Below, piece by piece: positions 20,360-29,664 of a stretch of 64,000 bases of DNA. The position numbers and the translations under genes were made by a program. The notes under the pieces were generated by a model. It ran no database searches. It worked only from the letters and a program-made list of their open reading frames with translations, and had not been told where the DNA came from. Source of the stretch: Pseudoruegeria sp. HB172150. GTDB taxonomy: Bacteria > Pseudomonadota > Alphaproteobacteria > Rhodobacterales > Rhodobacteraceae. The stretch lies in assembly GCF_013184805.1 (NCBI RefSeq), contig NZ_JAATNG010000007.1:222712-286711 (forward strand), read 5' to 3'. The stretch's first letter is position 1; each line of letters begins with the position of its first letter.

Positions 20360-21370
20360 CTAAAGACCGTTCAGAATTTCCATCGTGTCTGGCATCCGCT
20401 TCAGCGAATTCGCAATGTGTCCGCGCCAGCGTGGGCCCACGTCCATTGCGGTGTCGTAGGCTTGAGACAGGTCATCGGGCCGGTCTTCTGCCATCGCCTC
20501 AATCAGAAACGCCGCCTGCTCCCGGTCCTTCGACGCTTTCAGGTTACCGGCGCCGTCACGCCGCCGATCAGCGATGATCAGTTTGTGGATTGCGTACCTC
20601 TCCGGGCGCGGTACCTGCACCAGAACACCTGATCGATAGATGGCCGCTGCGTGGATCGGTTCGGCGATCAGGAAATTGAGGTAGTTCAGTGCCTGCGCAC
20701 TGACGCCGAGTGCGGGCAGGTCGCGGATGGTTTCTTCGCCGAAGGCGGGCGTGAGAAATTCGACCAGCTGGCCACTACCCCCCTGCGCCCAGCGCCACGT
20801 CCGGGCCGGATCGATCCCGGGCAATGGGGCGAATTTCAAAGCCGTGAACGTCTCGGCCAGTCCCGTGTCAACCTGATCCGCCAGCGCGACGCTGAGTTTC
20901 TCGAACTGGGCGATGTCGATGTCGCCCGTGTTTGCCATTCCGCCCAGGGGCAGACGGATGCCAAGCTCTCCCTCGTACAGGCGAAAGGCATTCGTACCGA
21001 CGATGGTACCACCCAGCCGAAACGTCCCCGCATCCGCCATGGCTGACAGGATGGAACCGGTCGCCCGATCGGTCGGCGTCATGCCTTCCGCCCGGAGCAG
21101 GCGGACCAGCCGCGACCGCTCCGCCCGCCGCTCCTTCGCTGTCTCAATAAGTTCCTCGATGCGGCCGATACGCGCGCGCGTTTCATCGCTGTCTTCGCCG
21201 ATATAGGAAAACCGCATGTCAGATCCGACGCGGCGCGCAGCGTACCAGTAAGCCTTTTCGCCACGCTGCTTCAGGGTTGGTTTACCGGCTACGCCGGACA
21301 CTGCGTCGTCCTTCAAAAGCCGCACAAGATCGGTATATGCGCTCATCGCTATGCTGCTGAGTGCGGTCAT
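20360..21370 (-). CDS. GSU2403-family nucleotidyltransferase-fold protein
   Basis: A protein of about 336 residues. The N-terminal part is helical; in the middle, GTIVGTNAFRLYEGELGIRL followed by NTGDIDIAQFEKL matches the NTP_transf_8/GSU2403 fold, where GDIDIA supplies the two metal-binding aspartates of a minimal nucleotidyltransferase. The C-terminal third is helical. The ATG at 21370 is taken; a GTG at 21379 and an ATG at 21346 are alternatives and none has a good ribosome site. Such proteins occur sporadically in genomes and some relatives are AbiEii/MNT-type toxin partners, but no antitoxin-like partner is seen here. Confidence 0.72.
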   Translation of the reverse strand: MTALSSIAMSAYTDLVRLLKDDAVSGVAGKPTLKQRGEKAYWYAARRVGSDMRFSYIGEDSDETRARIGRIEELIETAKERRAERSRLVRLLRAEGMTPTDRATGSILSAMADAGTFRLGGTIVGTNAFRLYEGELGIRLPLGGMANTGDIDIAQFEKLSVALADQVDTGLAETFTALKFAPLPGIDPARTWRWAQGGSGQLVEFLTPAFGEETIRDLPALGVSAQALNYLNFLIAEPIHAAAIYRSGVLVQVPRPERYAIHKLIIADRRRDGAGNLKASKDREQAAFLIEAMAEDRPDDLSQAYDTAMDVGPRWRGHIANSLKRMPDTMEILNGL

Positions 21371-21413
21371 GCCTATCACTTTCTATTTTTGCTTGGCACG
21401 AATATGCCTATCA
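21369..21413. repeat. Direct repeat ATGCCTATCA at the nucleotidyltransferase start
   Basis: ATGCCTATCA occurs at 21369-21378, covering the start codon region, and again at 21404-21413, 35 bases apart. Possible operator pair for the minus-strand gene. Confidence 0.35.
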
Positions 21414-21678
21414 AAAGTTCAAATTGCTAGACATGCTCGATAAAATGGCATCAGAGCAGCAAATGAGCCTTGATCCAGCTTAACACCGCAAAGAACGTTC
21501 TGAGCTCTGCGCAAATATCCGTAGCACCCCCAAATCGCCGCCTATCCAACCACACCAAGCACCAAGGGTCGCACTGGCTCAGCCACCGCAGCCCGAACAC
21601 TCCTGGCTTCGCTCAACAGTTTTACCGCCCACCAACCCACCCCTTCCCGTCACCCGAATCCCCGCCTAAACTCCCCCC
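21380..21678. other. Gene-free region between nucleotidyltransferase and DUF3859 genes
   Basis: About 300 bases without a supportable gene. The left half is AT-rich and should hold the promoter of the minus-strand gene; it contains the second ATGCCTATCA copy and an AGAACGTTCT palindrome near 21490. The right half is C-rich and I see nothing defined in it. Confidence 0.5.
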
Positions 21679-22200
21679 ATGACCGCCCGCACCCTGCTCG
21701 CCGCCCTCCTCCTCACCTTGCCCGGCGCACTCCATGCCGGTGCCGTATCAACCGGTGCTGCGGAACTGGACTACGGCTATTTTTGCGCTCTCCAGCCCGT
21801 CGATCAGGGGCCCGCCGCCGACACCATTTCCGGCACCGTAAATTTCGTCGAGGGCCGCCCCGACTTCCTGCGCCGCGGCTCTCTCGTCCCGGCGCAGATG
21901 GGGCTTGGCTTCGGCGTCCATGTCCGGCCGCTGCCCGATTACGACGGCCTCGTCACGGTCGAGGTCACCCACCCACCGATGGGTCCGCAGGGCGTCACCC
22001 ACCAGACCTGGGTCACGGAACTCGACAGCACCGAGCTGGAATATCTCGGCTATTCCTTCGACGAGGATTACGAACTGGTCGAGGGCGTCTGGACCATGAA
22101 GGCGCAGTCCGAGGGCCGCACGATCTACGAGGTCGCCTTCACCGTCGTCGATGCCGACGTGCTGCCCCCCGTCACCTGCGAAATGGTGCCGATGTCCTGA
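21679..22200 (+). CDS. Secreted DUF3859-like protein
   Basis: A 173-residue exported protein with a signal peptide ending near LHAGA. The mature part is beta-rich: an early FCALQPV segment, a central VEVTHPPMGPQGVTHQTWVTEL, and a late YSFDEDYELVEGVWTMKA, the arrangement I associate with DUF3859. Two cysteines (one early, one near the C-terminus in VTCEMVPM) could form a disulfide. Function unknown. It is followed 55 bases later by the RraA-like gene in the same direction. Confidence 0.7.
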   Translation: MTARTLLAALLLTLPGALHAGAVSTGAAELDYGYFCALQPVDQGPAADTISGTVNFVEGRPDFLRRGSLVPAQMGLGFGVHVRPLPDYDGLVTVEVTHPPMGPQGVTHQTWVTELDSTELEYLGYSFDEDYELVEGVWTMKAQSEGRTIYEVAFTVVDADVLPPVTCEMVPMS

Positions 22201-22255
22201 GGCGATGGACGCCGACCGGCTTTCCTGCTTACCTCCCCGGCGGGAGGACCTTAAC

Positions 22256-22951
22256 ATGATCGAAGAACCGCCACTGCTTACCATCCGGCGCCCCAACCGG
22301 CGGCCGACGGCAGAGCAGATCGCCGCCTTTCAGGGCGTGCCCACCAGCTTCGTCGTCGACGCGATGTACGGCGCCGGGGCCTTTCCGGCCACCATCCGCG
22401 CCCTTGGCGACGGGCGCGATTACGACTGCCGCGCCGCCGGACCCGCCCTGACGGTCGACACGGGGCCGGGTGACATCTTGGCACTGCTCGCCGCCCTGCC
22501 CGAGATCCGCGAGGGCGACGTGGTCGTGTCGTCCTTCGGCGGCTATCAGGGCGTCGCCGCGGCGGGCGACCGGGTGTCGGCGATGATGAAGAACTGCGGC
22601 GCGGCCGGCTTCATCACCGACGGGCCGATGCGCGACTATGCGGGGATCGTAGCCGTCGGCCTGCCCGCGTGGTGTTCCGGGCTGACCCCCGGATCGCCCT
22701 TCGGCAAGGGACCGGGCCGTGTCGGTTTCCCGGTCACGGTGGCCGGCCAGCCGGTCGAGACCGGAGACATGATCGTCGCCGACCGCGACGGCGTTGTCGT
22801 GGTGCCCTTTGCGCGGATCGACGAGGTGATCGCCATGCTGCCGCATGTGACGGAACTGGAGAACACCCTCGACGCCGAGCTGCAGAAGGGCCTGAAGATC
22901 CCGCAGGACATCCTCGATCTGGTCGCGTCGGATCAGGTGAGATACGTCTGA
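22256..22951 (+). CDS. RraA-like / HMG-aldolase family protein
   Basis: A 231-residue protein of the RraA fold. The family's GDxxVxD-type turn and metal/substrate region read CGAAGFITDGPMRDYAGI, where Arg and Asp of MRDY correspond to the conserved RD pair of class II HMG/CHA aldolases. The C-terminal segment DMIVADRDGVVVVPF is also typical. Family members are either RNase E inhibitors (E. coli RraA) or divalent-metal pyruvate aldolases; length and the RD pair make an aldolase-like or decarboxylase role more likely. GGGAGG precedes the ATG. Confidence 0.8.
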   Translation: MIEEPPLLTIRRPNRRPTAEQIAAFQGVPTSFVVDAMYGAGAFPATIRALGDGRDYDCRAAGPALTVDTGPGDILALLAALPEIREGDVVVSSFGGYQGVAAAGDRVSAMMKNCGAAGFITDGPMRDYAGIVAVGLPAWCSGLTPGSPFGKGPGRVGFPVTVAGQPVETGDMIVADRDGVVVVPFARIDEVIAMLPHVTELENTLDAELQKGLKIPQDILDLVASDQVRYV

Positions 22952-22954
22952 GCC

Positions 22955-22978
22955 GGGCGGGCGTTCCGGCGCCCGTCC
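22955..22978 (+). terminator. Stem-loop after the RraA-like gene
   Basis: GGGCGGGCG and CGCCCGTCC pair with one G-T mismatch around a short loop right after the stop, between convergent genes. No T tract. Confidence 0.4.
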
Positions 22979-22987
22979 TCACCCGAC

Positions 22988-22999
22988 GTTTGCGCTAAC
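22988..22999. promoter_or_regulatory. GTTTGCGCTAAC palindrome-like site between convergent genes
   Basis: One base from GTTAGCGCTAAC. It lies between two gene ends, so it is not in an obvious promoter position; it may be a chance match or an orphan site of the same motif seen before pckA and etfB. Confidence 0.25.
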
Positions 23000-23049
23000 A
23001 CGCCTGGAATCAATCACTTGACCCCCCGTCCCCATGGGGACGCCCCGTT

Positions 23050-23820
23050 TTAGATCCCGGCCAGACCCCGCCGCACCAGGTTCAGCCCCGCCACCACCAG
23101 CACCGCCAGCGTCATCCTCCGGAACCGCTCCTGATCCATCCGGTCATGCGCCAGATACCCGATGACCAGCCCGATCATGCAGGGCACCAGCATCGCCACC
23201 GAAAGCGGCAGGGTCTGCCCGTTCAGAACCCCCGACCTCAGGTGCGACAGCAGCAGCACCACCGACCCCGCCCCATAGATCACCCCCTGCACCCGCATCT
23301 GCTCCGCCTTCGGCGTCTCCAGCGCCGTCAGGTAGGCCACCGTCGGCGGCCCCCACACGCCCGACAGCCCCCCGATGAACCCCGCCAACGAGGCGATCAT
23401 CACCTCCGCCCGCCGCCGGTGCTCTGCCCGGATCACCAGCCGCCACCCCAGAAGCTGCGCCAGGGCAAAGGCCGTCACCGGAACCCCGAGGATCAGGTAG
23501 AACACCCACCCCGGCATCACCCGGACCAGCTGCGCACTCGTCGCGATGAAGACCAGCGTAATCGCCGTGTAGACCCAGAACCTCCGGACCGACTCCAGCG
23601 CCGCCGCCAGCCCGTCCCGCATCGACTGCCAGATATTCGCCACCACCGTCGGCACGATCAGCGCCGCCAGCGCCAGCTCAGGCGGCAGGAAAGAGCCCAG
23701 CCCCGAGATCATAATCATCGGCAAGGCAAAGCCCACGGCGCCTTTCACGAACCCCGCCAGCACCCCGACCACCGCCGCAAGTGCCAGAAAAACCGGCCCG
23801 ATTTCCCCGAAGATTTCCAC
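23050..23820 (-). CDS. TSUP (TauE/SafE) family membrane transporter
   Basis: A 256-residue inner-membrane protein with about eight hydrophobic helices arranged in two similar halves. The repeat signature of the family is visible: GFVKGAVGFALPMIMISGL in the first half and LAGFIGGLSGVWGPPTVAYL in the second. Relatives export sulfite, sulfoacetate or other small anions, or act in metal homeostasis. No sulfur gene adjoins it, so the substrate is open. It is divergent from mcd. Confidence 0.88.
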   Translation of the reverse strand: MEIFGEIGPVFLALAAVVGVLAGFVKGAVGFALPMIMISGLGSFLPPELALAALIVPTVVANIWQSMRDGLAAALESVRRFWVYTAITLVFIATSAQLVRVMPGWVFYLILGVPVTAFALAQLLGWRLVIRAEHRRRAEVMIASLAGFIGGLSGVWGPPTVAYLTALETPKAEQMRVQGVIYGAGSVVLLLSHLRSGVLNGQTLPLSVAMLVPCMIGLVIGYLAHDRMDQERFRRMTLAVLVVAGLNLVRRGLAGI

Positions 23821-23989
23821 GCCCTTACCGTCCCCGCCGCCGTTTCACCCGGTCTTATCCGCTAACACTCCGGTGTGCATTCCAAATCAATCGGGACACT
23901 TTTGTACATTTTTTATGCATCCCATGAATTATTATTGCGCCACGGCTGCAAACACACTATCCCCGACCGGACCAGTAAGGAGACCCCGC

Positions 23990-25672
23990 ATGCCGCTCGA
24001 CGGACAGGATACCGACAACAGCACCGCGCATCTGCCGGACCTGCTTGCCCTTACCGGTGCCGCCATCGGACCGGCGGAACGCCTGCTCGACATGGCGCGG
24101 ACCCGGATTCGCGCCGAAGTGACGGAGGCGGGCAAGGTCTCTGCAAACCAGCTTGAACAGCACCAGACCGCCGCCCACGCGCTGGCCTGGCTGTCGACCT
24201 ATGTCGAATCCCTTCGCCAGATGCAGCACTGGGCCGAGCAGCTGGAAACCGAGGGCCGCCTTGGCGAGACGGAACGGCTGATCCACCAGATCGCATTCGG
24301 CGAATACCTCTGGCAGATCTACGGCGGTATCCCGATGAGCCAGGGCGAGACCGCCCGCCCGCAGGACATGTACCTGACGCAGGAAGACCAGCGCACACTG
24401 ATGGTGCCCGAGGTCATGACCCTGACTCAGCGCGGTAACACCCAGGCTGCCCGGCTGCGGCTCGTCGAGCTGATGCGGGGCAATCATGGTCATGCCACCG
24501 TCGGCGCCACCGGGCTAGATGTCGAACTGGAGATGATCCGCGACCAGTTCCGGCGCTTCGCCGACGAAAAGGTGGTGCCGCACGCCCATGACTGGCACCT
24601 GAAGGACGAACTGATCCCGATGGAGATCATCGGCGAACTCGCCGAAATGGGCGTCTTCGGCCTGACGATCCCGGAGAATCTTGGCGGTCTCGGCCTGTCC
24701 AAGACCTCGATGGTCGTGGTCTCCGAAGAACTCTCACGCGGGTATATCGGCGTCGGCTCGCTCGGCACCCGGTCCGAGATCGCGGCAGAGTTGATCCTCT
24801 GCGGCGGCACCGACGAGCAGAAATCGCACTGGCTGCCGAAGATCGCCAGCGGAGAGATCCTGCCGACTGCCGTGTTCACGGAACCGAATACCGGCTCCGA
24901 CCTCGGCTCGCTTCGCACCCGCGCCGCCCTTGACGGCGACACCTACGAGATCACCGGCAACAAGACGTGGATCACCCACGCCGCCCGCGCCCATGTAATG
25001 ACCTTGCTTGCCAGAACCGACCCCGCCTCGACCGACCACCGGGGCCTGTCGATGTTTCTGGCCGAAAAGACGCCCGGCACCTCAGATGATCCCTTCCCGA
25101 CCCCGGCCATGACCGGGGGTGAGATCGAGGTGCTGGGCTACCGCGGCATGAAGGAATACGAACTGGGGTTCGACGGCTTCCGCGTTCCGGCCGACAACCT
25201 GCTCGGCGGCGTGGAAGGGCAGGGCTTCAAACAGCTCATGCAGACTTTCGAATCCGCCCGTATCCAGACCGCTGCCCGCGCCATCGGCGTGGCGCAATCG
25301 GCGCTGGAAGAGGGGATGCAATACGCCGAAACCCGGCACCAGTTCGGCAAACCCCTGATCACTTTCCCGCGCGTCGCTTCCAAGCTGGCGATGATGGCCG
25401 TCGAGATCATGGTCGCCCGCCAGCTGACCTATCATTCCGCCCGCGAAAAGGACGAGGATCGCCGCTGCGACCTCGAGGCGGGGATGGCAAAACTCCTCGG
25501 CGCCCGCGTCGCCTGGGCCGCTGCCGATAACGCGCTGCAGATCCACGGCGGCAACGGTTTCGCGCTGGAATACAAGATCAGCCGCATCCTCTGCGATGCA
25601 CGGATCCTGAACATTTTCGAGGGCGCCGCCGAAATCCAGGCGCAGGTGATCGCGCGCCGGCTGCTCGGCTAG
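23990..25672 (+). CDS. mcd: (2S)-methylsuccinyl-CoA dehydrogenase
   Basis: FAD-dependent acyl-CoA dehydrogenase (560 residues) that oxidises methylsuccinyl-CoA to mesaconyl-CoA in the ethylmalonyl-CoA pathway. Two things set it apart from ordinary acyl-CoA dehydrogenases (about 380 residues): the total length and a helical N-terminal extension of about 150 residues including HALAWLSTYVESLRQM and GEYLWQIYGGIPMSQGE. The core is standard: TEPNTGSDL for substrate and FAD contacts, ITGNKTWITHA, and the C-terminal IHGGNGF. AAGGAG precedes the ATG. Electrons should pass to EtfAB. The upstream region is AT-rich. Confidence 0.9.
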   Translation: MPLDGQDTDNSTAHLPDLLALTGAAIGPAERLLDMARTRIRAEVTEAGKVSANQLEQHQTAAHALAWLSTYVESLRQMQHWAEQLETEGRLGETERLIHQIAFGEYLWQIYGGIPMSQGETARPQDMYLTQEDQRTLMVPEVMTLTQRGNTQAARLRLVELMRGNHGHATVGATGLDVELEMIRDQFRRFADEKVVPHAHDWHLKDELIPMEIIGELAEMGVFGLTIPENLGGLGLSKTSMVVVSEELSRGYIGVGSLGTRSEIAAELILCGGTDEQKSHWLPKIASGEILPTAVFTEPNTGSDLGSLRTRAALDGDTYEITGNKTWITHAARAHVMTLLARTDPASTDHRGLSMFLAEKTPGTSDDPFPTPAMTGGEIEVLGYRGMKEYELGFDGFRVPADNLLGGVEGQGFKQLMQTFESARIQTAARAIGVAQSALEEGMQYAETRHQFGKPLITFPRVASKLAMMAVEIMVARQLTYHSAREKDEDRRCDLEAGMAKLLGARVAWAAADNALQIHGGNGFALEYKISRILCDARILNIFEGAAEIQAQVIARRLLG

Positions 25673-25733
25673 ACATCCGGTTGCACCCGTCCTTTTGCCT
25701 CGACACACTGGCGCGGCAGGACGGGGACCGCGC

Positions 25734-26651
25734 ATGACAATAACGCATCTGGACGACGACACGCTGGCCGGGCTGGGCTTGACCACGGAAGAGATCGTCG
25801 AGGCAATCGAGGACACGGTTCGCGGCATCGCTGCCGGAACGCTTTCCGCCGCGCCGAAAACCGCGGTGACGGCGACGGATGGCCGCTACATGATGGCGAC
25901 CCTCGCTGCGTCCGACGATGCCGGGGTGATCGCGGTCAAGGCGGTGCAGGTGAATGATCGCAACAAGGCCAGCGGCCTTCCGGCGATCAACGGCGCGATC
26001 ATGCTGCTCGACAGCGAGACGGGTGCGCTGGTCGCAACAATGGGATCGAACTGGATCACCGGGGTCCGCACCGCCGGTCTGTCCGCGACCGCGGCCCGCC
26101 GTCTCGCCGATCCGAACAGCCGCACGCTTGGACTGATCGGCGCCGGCGTACAGGGCGAAAGCCACCTGCGTGCGTTCAAGGATCTCTACCCGCTGGAACA
26201 CGTCCGCATCTACAGCCGCAGCCAGCCGGGCATCGACAAGCTCGCCGCCATCGCGCGGGACCTCGGCCTGTCGGCGGAACGCGCGAGTGCGAAGGACACG
26301 ATTTCCGGCGCAGATATCGTCGTCAGCTCGGTGACGCTGGATCATTCCATCGCGCCATTCCTCGACGCGCGGTGGCTGAAGCCCGGCGGCTTCGCCGCGA
26401 TCACCGACCTCGGCATTCCTTGGGAGCCGGAAGGTCAGAAAACGTTCGGCCGCCTATATGTCGACGATCTGGCGCAGGAAAAGACGATGCCAAAGCCGCT
26501 TGCCCCGGCGGAGCTGATCGACGGCGATCTGATCGACCTCGTCACGAAAGGGGCGGAGCCCGCCGATGGCCCCTCCGCTTTTGTCTTCCGCGGTATCTCT
26601 GCCGGTGACCTCGCAGTGGCCGCACTTGCCTGGAAGCGCGCAAAGGGCTGA
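25734..26651 (+). CDS. Ornithine cyclodeaminase / mu-crystallin family protein
   Basis: A 305-residue NAD(P)-dependent enzyme. The Rossmann motif is LGLIGAGVQGESHLRAF at about residues 122-138; upstream the family's KAVQVNDRNKASGLPAINGAIMLLD block is present. Members include ornithine cyclodeaminase, alanine or other amino-acid dehydrogenases and ketimine reductases, so the substrate cannot be fixed. It follows mcd after about 60 bases in the same direction but with its own GGGGAC-type ribosome site, and may be cotranscribed. It converges on the aminotransferase gene. Confidence 0.85.
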   Translation: MTITHLDDDTLAGLGLTTEEIVEAIEDTVRGIAAGTLSAAPKTAVTATDGRYMMATLAASDDAGVIAVKAVQVNDRNKASGLPAINGAIMLLDSETGALVATMGSNWITGVRTAGLSATAARRLADPNSRTLGLIGAGVQGESHLRAFKDLYPLEHVRIYSRSQPGIDKLAAIARDLGLSAERASAKDTISGADIVVSSVTLDHSIAPFLDARWLKPGGFAAITDLGIPWEPEGQKTFGRLYVDDLAQEKTMPKPLAPAELIDGDLIDLVTKGAEPADGPSAFVFRGISAGDLAVAALAWKRAKG

Positions 26652-26661
26652 CGGGTCAGAC

Positions 26662-27825
26662 CTATGACAGGAACGCTTTCATCCGGCCCAGGGCCTCGCG
26701 GATATTGTCCTGACTGTTGGCGTAGCTCAGCCGCACATATCCTTCGCCCAGCACGCCGAAATCCGGCCCGCCGACAGTAGCGACGCCGGTTTCCTCCAGC
26801 AGCGCCAATGCGAGCTTCTTGGCCTTCCACCCTGTCTCCGACACGTTCGGGAAGGCATAGAACGCCCCCTTCGGCGTGATGCAGGAGACGCCCGGCAAAT
26901 CATTCGCCAGTTCCACGACCAGCTTCCGCCGCGCGTCGAACTCGGCGACCATCTTGCCGACCGCGTCCTGCGGACCGGTCAAAGCCTCCAGCGCGGCGTA
27001 TTGCGACGGCGTGTTCACACAGGACCAGGCGTTCACAGCCAGCTTGCGTGCCTTGTCGTGAAGCTCCCTGGGCCAGACGGAATAGCCCAGCCGCCAGCCC
27101 GTCATCGCATAGGTCTTCGACCAGCCGTTCAGCAGGATCAGCCGGTCGCGGATCTCGGGATAGCCCAGCAGCGTGACGTGTTCTTCCCCGTCATAGAGCA
27201 TCTGGTCGTAGATTTCGTCGGACATCACTGCGACCTCGGGCCAGTCGGCGAGCCCGGCAACCAGCTTGTCGACCTCAGCCTTGGGCGTCACGCCGCCGCA
27301 GGGGTTCGCAGGCGAGTTCACGATGATCAGCCGCGTCCTGTCGGTGATCAGCGACAGCGTCTCTTCGGCCGAGAAGGCAAAGCCGTTCTCCTCGCGGATC
27401 GGGATCGGCACTGGCTTGGCGCCGGTGAACTCGATCATCGAGCGGTAGATCGGGAAGCCCGGGTCCGGATACAGGATCTCTGCCCCCGGCTCGCCGAACA
27501 TCAGGATCGCGGTGAACATCGTCACCTTGCCGCCCGGCACGATCAGCACGAGGCCCGGATCGACTTCCGCCCCGAAGCGCCGGTGCAGGTCGGCCGCCAC
27601 CGCTTCGCGCAGGGCCGGGATGCCCGTGGCGGGCGTATAGCCATGCTGCCCGTCGCGCAGTGCCTTCACCGCCGCCTCGACGATGTTCTCCGGCGTCGGG
27701 AAATCGGGCTGGCCGATGCCGAGGTTGATGACGTCCATTCCGCCCGCGGCCAGCTCGCCCGCACGGGCCAGCACGGCAAAGGCGTTTTCCTCTCCGATCC
27801 GGTCGAGCCCGGCGATCGTCTTCAT
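26662..27825 (-). CDS. PLP-dependent class I/II aminotransferase
   Basis: A 387-residue fold-type I aminotransferase. Expected features in order: NLGIGQPDFPTPENI, GYTPATGIPALREAVA, VNSPANPCGG, SDEIYDQMLYDG, and the PLP-binding lysine in NGWSKTYAMTGWRLGY. These match aspartate/alanine/valine-pyruvate type enzymes (class Ib). The start at 27825 is chosen because GGGAGGAG lies directly upstream. It lies just before recO in the opposite reading sense of the gene order (recO is upstream on the minus strand, 60 bases away). Substrate unknown. Confidence 0.9.
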   Translation of the reverse strand: MKTIAGLDRIGEENAFAVLARAGELAAGGMDVINLGIGQPDFPTPENIVEAAVKALRDGQHGYTPATGIPALREAVAADLHRRFGAEVDPGLVLIVPGGKVTMFTAILMFGEPGAEILYPDPGFPIYRSMIEFTGAKPVPIPIREENGFAFSAEETLSLITDRTRLIIVNSPANPCGGVTPKAEVDKLVAGLADWPEVAVMSDEIYDQMLYDGEEHVTLLGYPEIRDRLILLNGWSKTYAMTGWRLGYSVWPRELHDKARKLAVNAWSCVNTPSQYAALEALTGPQDAVGKMVAEFDARRKLVVELANDLPGVSCITPKGAFYAFPNVSETGWKAKKLALALLEETGVATVGGPDFGVLGEGYVRLSYANSQDNIREALGRMKAFLS

Positions 27826-27885
27826 CTCTGCTCCTCCCAGAAATCTGCCCGCCGTTCTTTCCAATCGCGCGGGTATTGGCAAGCC

Positions 27886-28611
27886 CTAGACCAACCGCGC
27901 CTGCAGATCCGCCAGCCGCTGCCGCGCCGGGGGCAGGGGTTTATCGCCCAGCGCCGGCGCCAGCCAATGCTCGAGAAAGTAGCCCGTCGTGCGAAGCCCC
28001 TGCGCGATTTCCTGCGGCGGCGCCGGCTGCAGCACCAGCAGACAGCGCGGCAGCGGCAGCAGCCGGTCCTTCCACGCGCCGGCCGCCGCCTCGGTAACCG
28101 CGCGGCCGGTCTTGGGCGAGACATAGGCCAGCCCGTCCGTCGCGCCGGTCACGGCGCAGGAAGAGAAATCCAGCCCGAACCCCATCTCGTCCAGAAGCGC
28201 CAGTTCCCAATGCAGGTAGGCCAGCGGCCACAGCTCGGACTCGCCGATTAGATCCAGCAGGGCGACAGACCGATGATACAGGGGCTCGTGCGCCTCCCGC
28301 TCCGGCAGCGCGAAGGACAAAAGCGCCGTCACCGCGTTCAGCGCCGACAGGCCCAGCCGGTCGCCCATCAGACCCGCCGCGCGGGATCGCAGAGGCTCGA
28401 CCGTATAGGCCCCCAGATGCGCCTCGAGCCGCGCCTTCCATGTCACGTCAAGCTGCGCACCCGCCTGCAGCACAGGCGCGGTCTTGCGGCTGCCGCCACC
28501 GCGGACGACGCCCAGATGCCGGCCGTGACCGGGCGTGAACACCTCGATGATCGCCCCGGATTCACCATGTCGGCGGCTGGACAGCAATATTCCCTGATCG
28601 CGCCACTCCAT
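27886..28611 (-). CDS. recO: DNA repair protein RecO
   Basis: Mediator that helps load RecA onto SSB-coated DNA in the RecFOR pathway. The 241-residue protein begins [26 protein letters not shown], the OB-fold N-terminus of the family, followed by the helical domain with [24 protein letters not shown] and the conserved [19 protein letters not shown] segment. Only one cysteine of the zinc set is present, as is frequent in this order. The ATG at 28611 is preferred over a GTG five codons upstream. Its usual partner era lies nearby but separated by two genes. Confidence 0.9.
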   Translation of the reverse strand: MEWRDQGILLSSRRHGESGAIIEVFTPGHGRHLGVVRGGGSRKTAPVLQAGAQLDVTWKARLEAHLGAYTVEPLRSRAAGLMGDRLGLSALNAVTALLSFALPEREAHEPLYHRSVALLDLIGESELWPLAYLHWELALLDEMGFGLDFSSCAVTGATDGLAYVSPKTGRAVTEAAAGAWKDRLLPLPRCLLVLQPAPPQEIAQGLRTTGYFLEHWLAPALGDKPLPPARQRLADLQARLV

Positions 28612-28683
28612 TCCGCCACTATTCACGCAGGGTCATTGGGTTCAAGCACTTGCCACAGCGCATGACCGGTTCAGATTGTCTGC

Positions 28684-29331
28684 ATGCTGCTTGCCTTTCC
28701 CGCCCGCCTTCTGGCGGCACTGACGGCTTGCACCGCGCTCGTCGCGCTGGTGCTGAAGTTTGTCGTCACCCTGCGGATCACCGGCGGCAGCGCACCCGAA
28801 GCTGCCTGGTACCTCGCCCGCTACTTCACCATCCTTAGCAATGCCATCGTCATTCTCGCCTTCGGCTGGATGACAGTCACCGGCAGGCGCATGCATGACA
28901 GCCTGGTCGCCGGGCTTGTGCTGTGGATCGGCGCGGCAGGGCTGGTCTACCGCCTGCTGCTGGCCGACCTGTGGGAGCCGCTGGGCCTGAACTGGTACGC
29001 CGACCAGGCCGTGCACGGCATCGTGCCGTTGCTGGTGTTCGTCTGGTGGCTGGCCTTCGGCCGAACCGACCGTCTGGGCTGGGTCGATCCCCTGCTCTGG
29101 ATGATCTGGCCGGTTCTGTACCTCGCCTACGCGCTGTTGCGCGGGGCCGCCGACGGGATCTACCCCTACCCGTTCCTCGATCCGGGACGCCTGACCTGGC
29201 CGCAGCTGACATGGAACGTCTCGCGCCTGATGGAAGGGTTCCTTATCGCCGGTTACGCGCTGCTCGCCCTGTCGCACCTGCGGATCCGGCGCCGGCTGAG
29301 GCGGTTCCTGCAGAAAGCGCAAAGGCGCTAA
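28684..29331 (+). CDS. Pr6Pr-like integral membrane protein
   Basis: A 215-residue inner-membrane protein with about six helices, ending in a basic tail (HLRIRRRLRRFLQKAQRR). The pattern ARYFTILSNAIVILAFGW in the first third and YPYPFLDPGRLTWPQLTWN near the end fits the Pr6Pr/FAR-17a/AIG1-like family. Function unknown; eukaryotic relatives are lipid hydrolases with conserved Thr and His, but the corresponding residues are not certain here. It is divergent from recO and its stop overlaps the convergent DUF1491 gene by three to four bases. Confidence 0.75.
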   Translation: MLLAFPARLLAALTACTALVALVLKFVVTLRITGGSAPEAAWYLARYFTILSNAIVILAFGWMTVTGRRMHDSLVAGLVLWIGAAGLVYRLLLADLWEPLGLNWYADQAVHGIVPLLVFVWWLAFGRTDRLGWVDPLLWMIWPVLYLAYALLRGAADGIYPYPFLDPGRLTWPQLTWNVSRLMEGFLIAGYALLALSHLRIRRRLRRFLQKAQRR

Positions 29332-29660
29332 CTGTCCAGACCCTCCTCGTCCAGCAGATGCCGGCCCGCGCGGTCCTCCACCTCGATCACCCACAGGTCC
29401 GGGTCGAACCCGCGCTGCCGCGCGATTGCCGCGTCCACCTCCGCCTCCGGCCCTTCGGCGAGCACGACCCAGGTCCGCGCGCCGGTCATCAGGTCGACCG
29501 AACGCTGGTACAGCACCGCGCTTCCATCGAGCGGGTTCTGCTTGACCAGCACTGCCCCCGCCGTCACGTCGCCCTTCGAAACAACGAAGGCCGGGATCTC
29601 CTGCAGCCGCAGCCGCGTCAGGTAGGCCTGCACCCACAGTTCCGCCGTCAGCCGGACCAT
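29328..29660 (-). CDS. DUF1491 family protein
   Basis: A 110-residue cytosolic protein of a family confined largely to alphaproteobacteria. Recognised from RLTAELWVQAYLTRLRLQEIPAFVV, the GAVLVKQNPLDG turn, and the C-terminal DLWVIEVEDRAGRHLL. It starts 4 bases after the era stop, the standard era-DUF1491 pairing, so it is probably cotranscribed with era. No known function. Confidence 0.85.
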   Translation of the reverse strand: MVRLTAELWVQAYLTRLRLQEIPAFVVSKGDVTAGAVLVKQNPLDGSAVLYQRSVDLMTGARTWVVLAEGPEAEVDAAIARQRGFDPDLWVIEVEDRAGRHLLDEEGLDS

Positions 29661-29664
29661 CGGG

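Noticed and set aside
21489..21500. LexA-like site around AGAACGTTCT
   Set aside because: The palindrome lacks the GTTC-N7-GTTC direct repeat arrangement used by alphaproteobacterial LexA.
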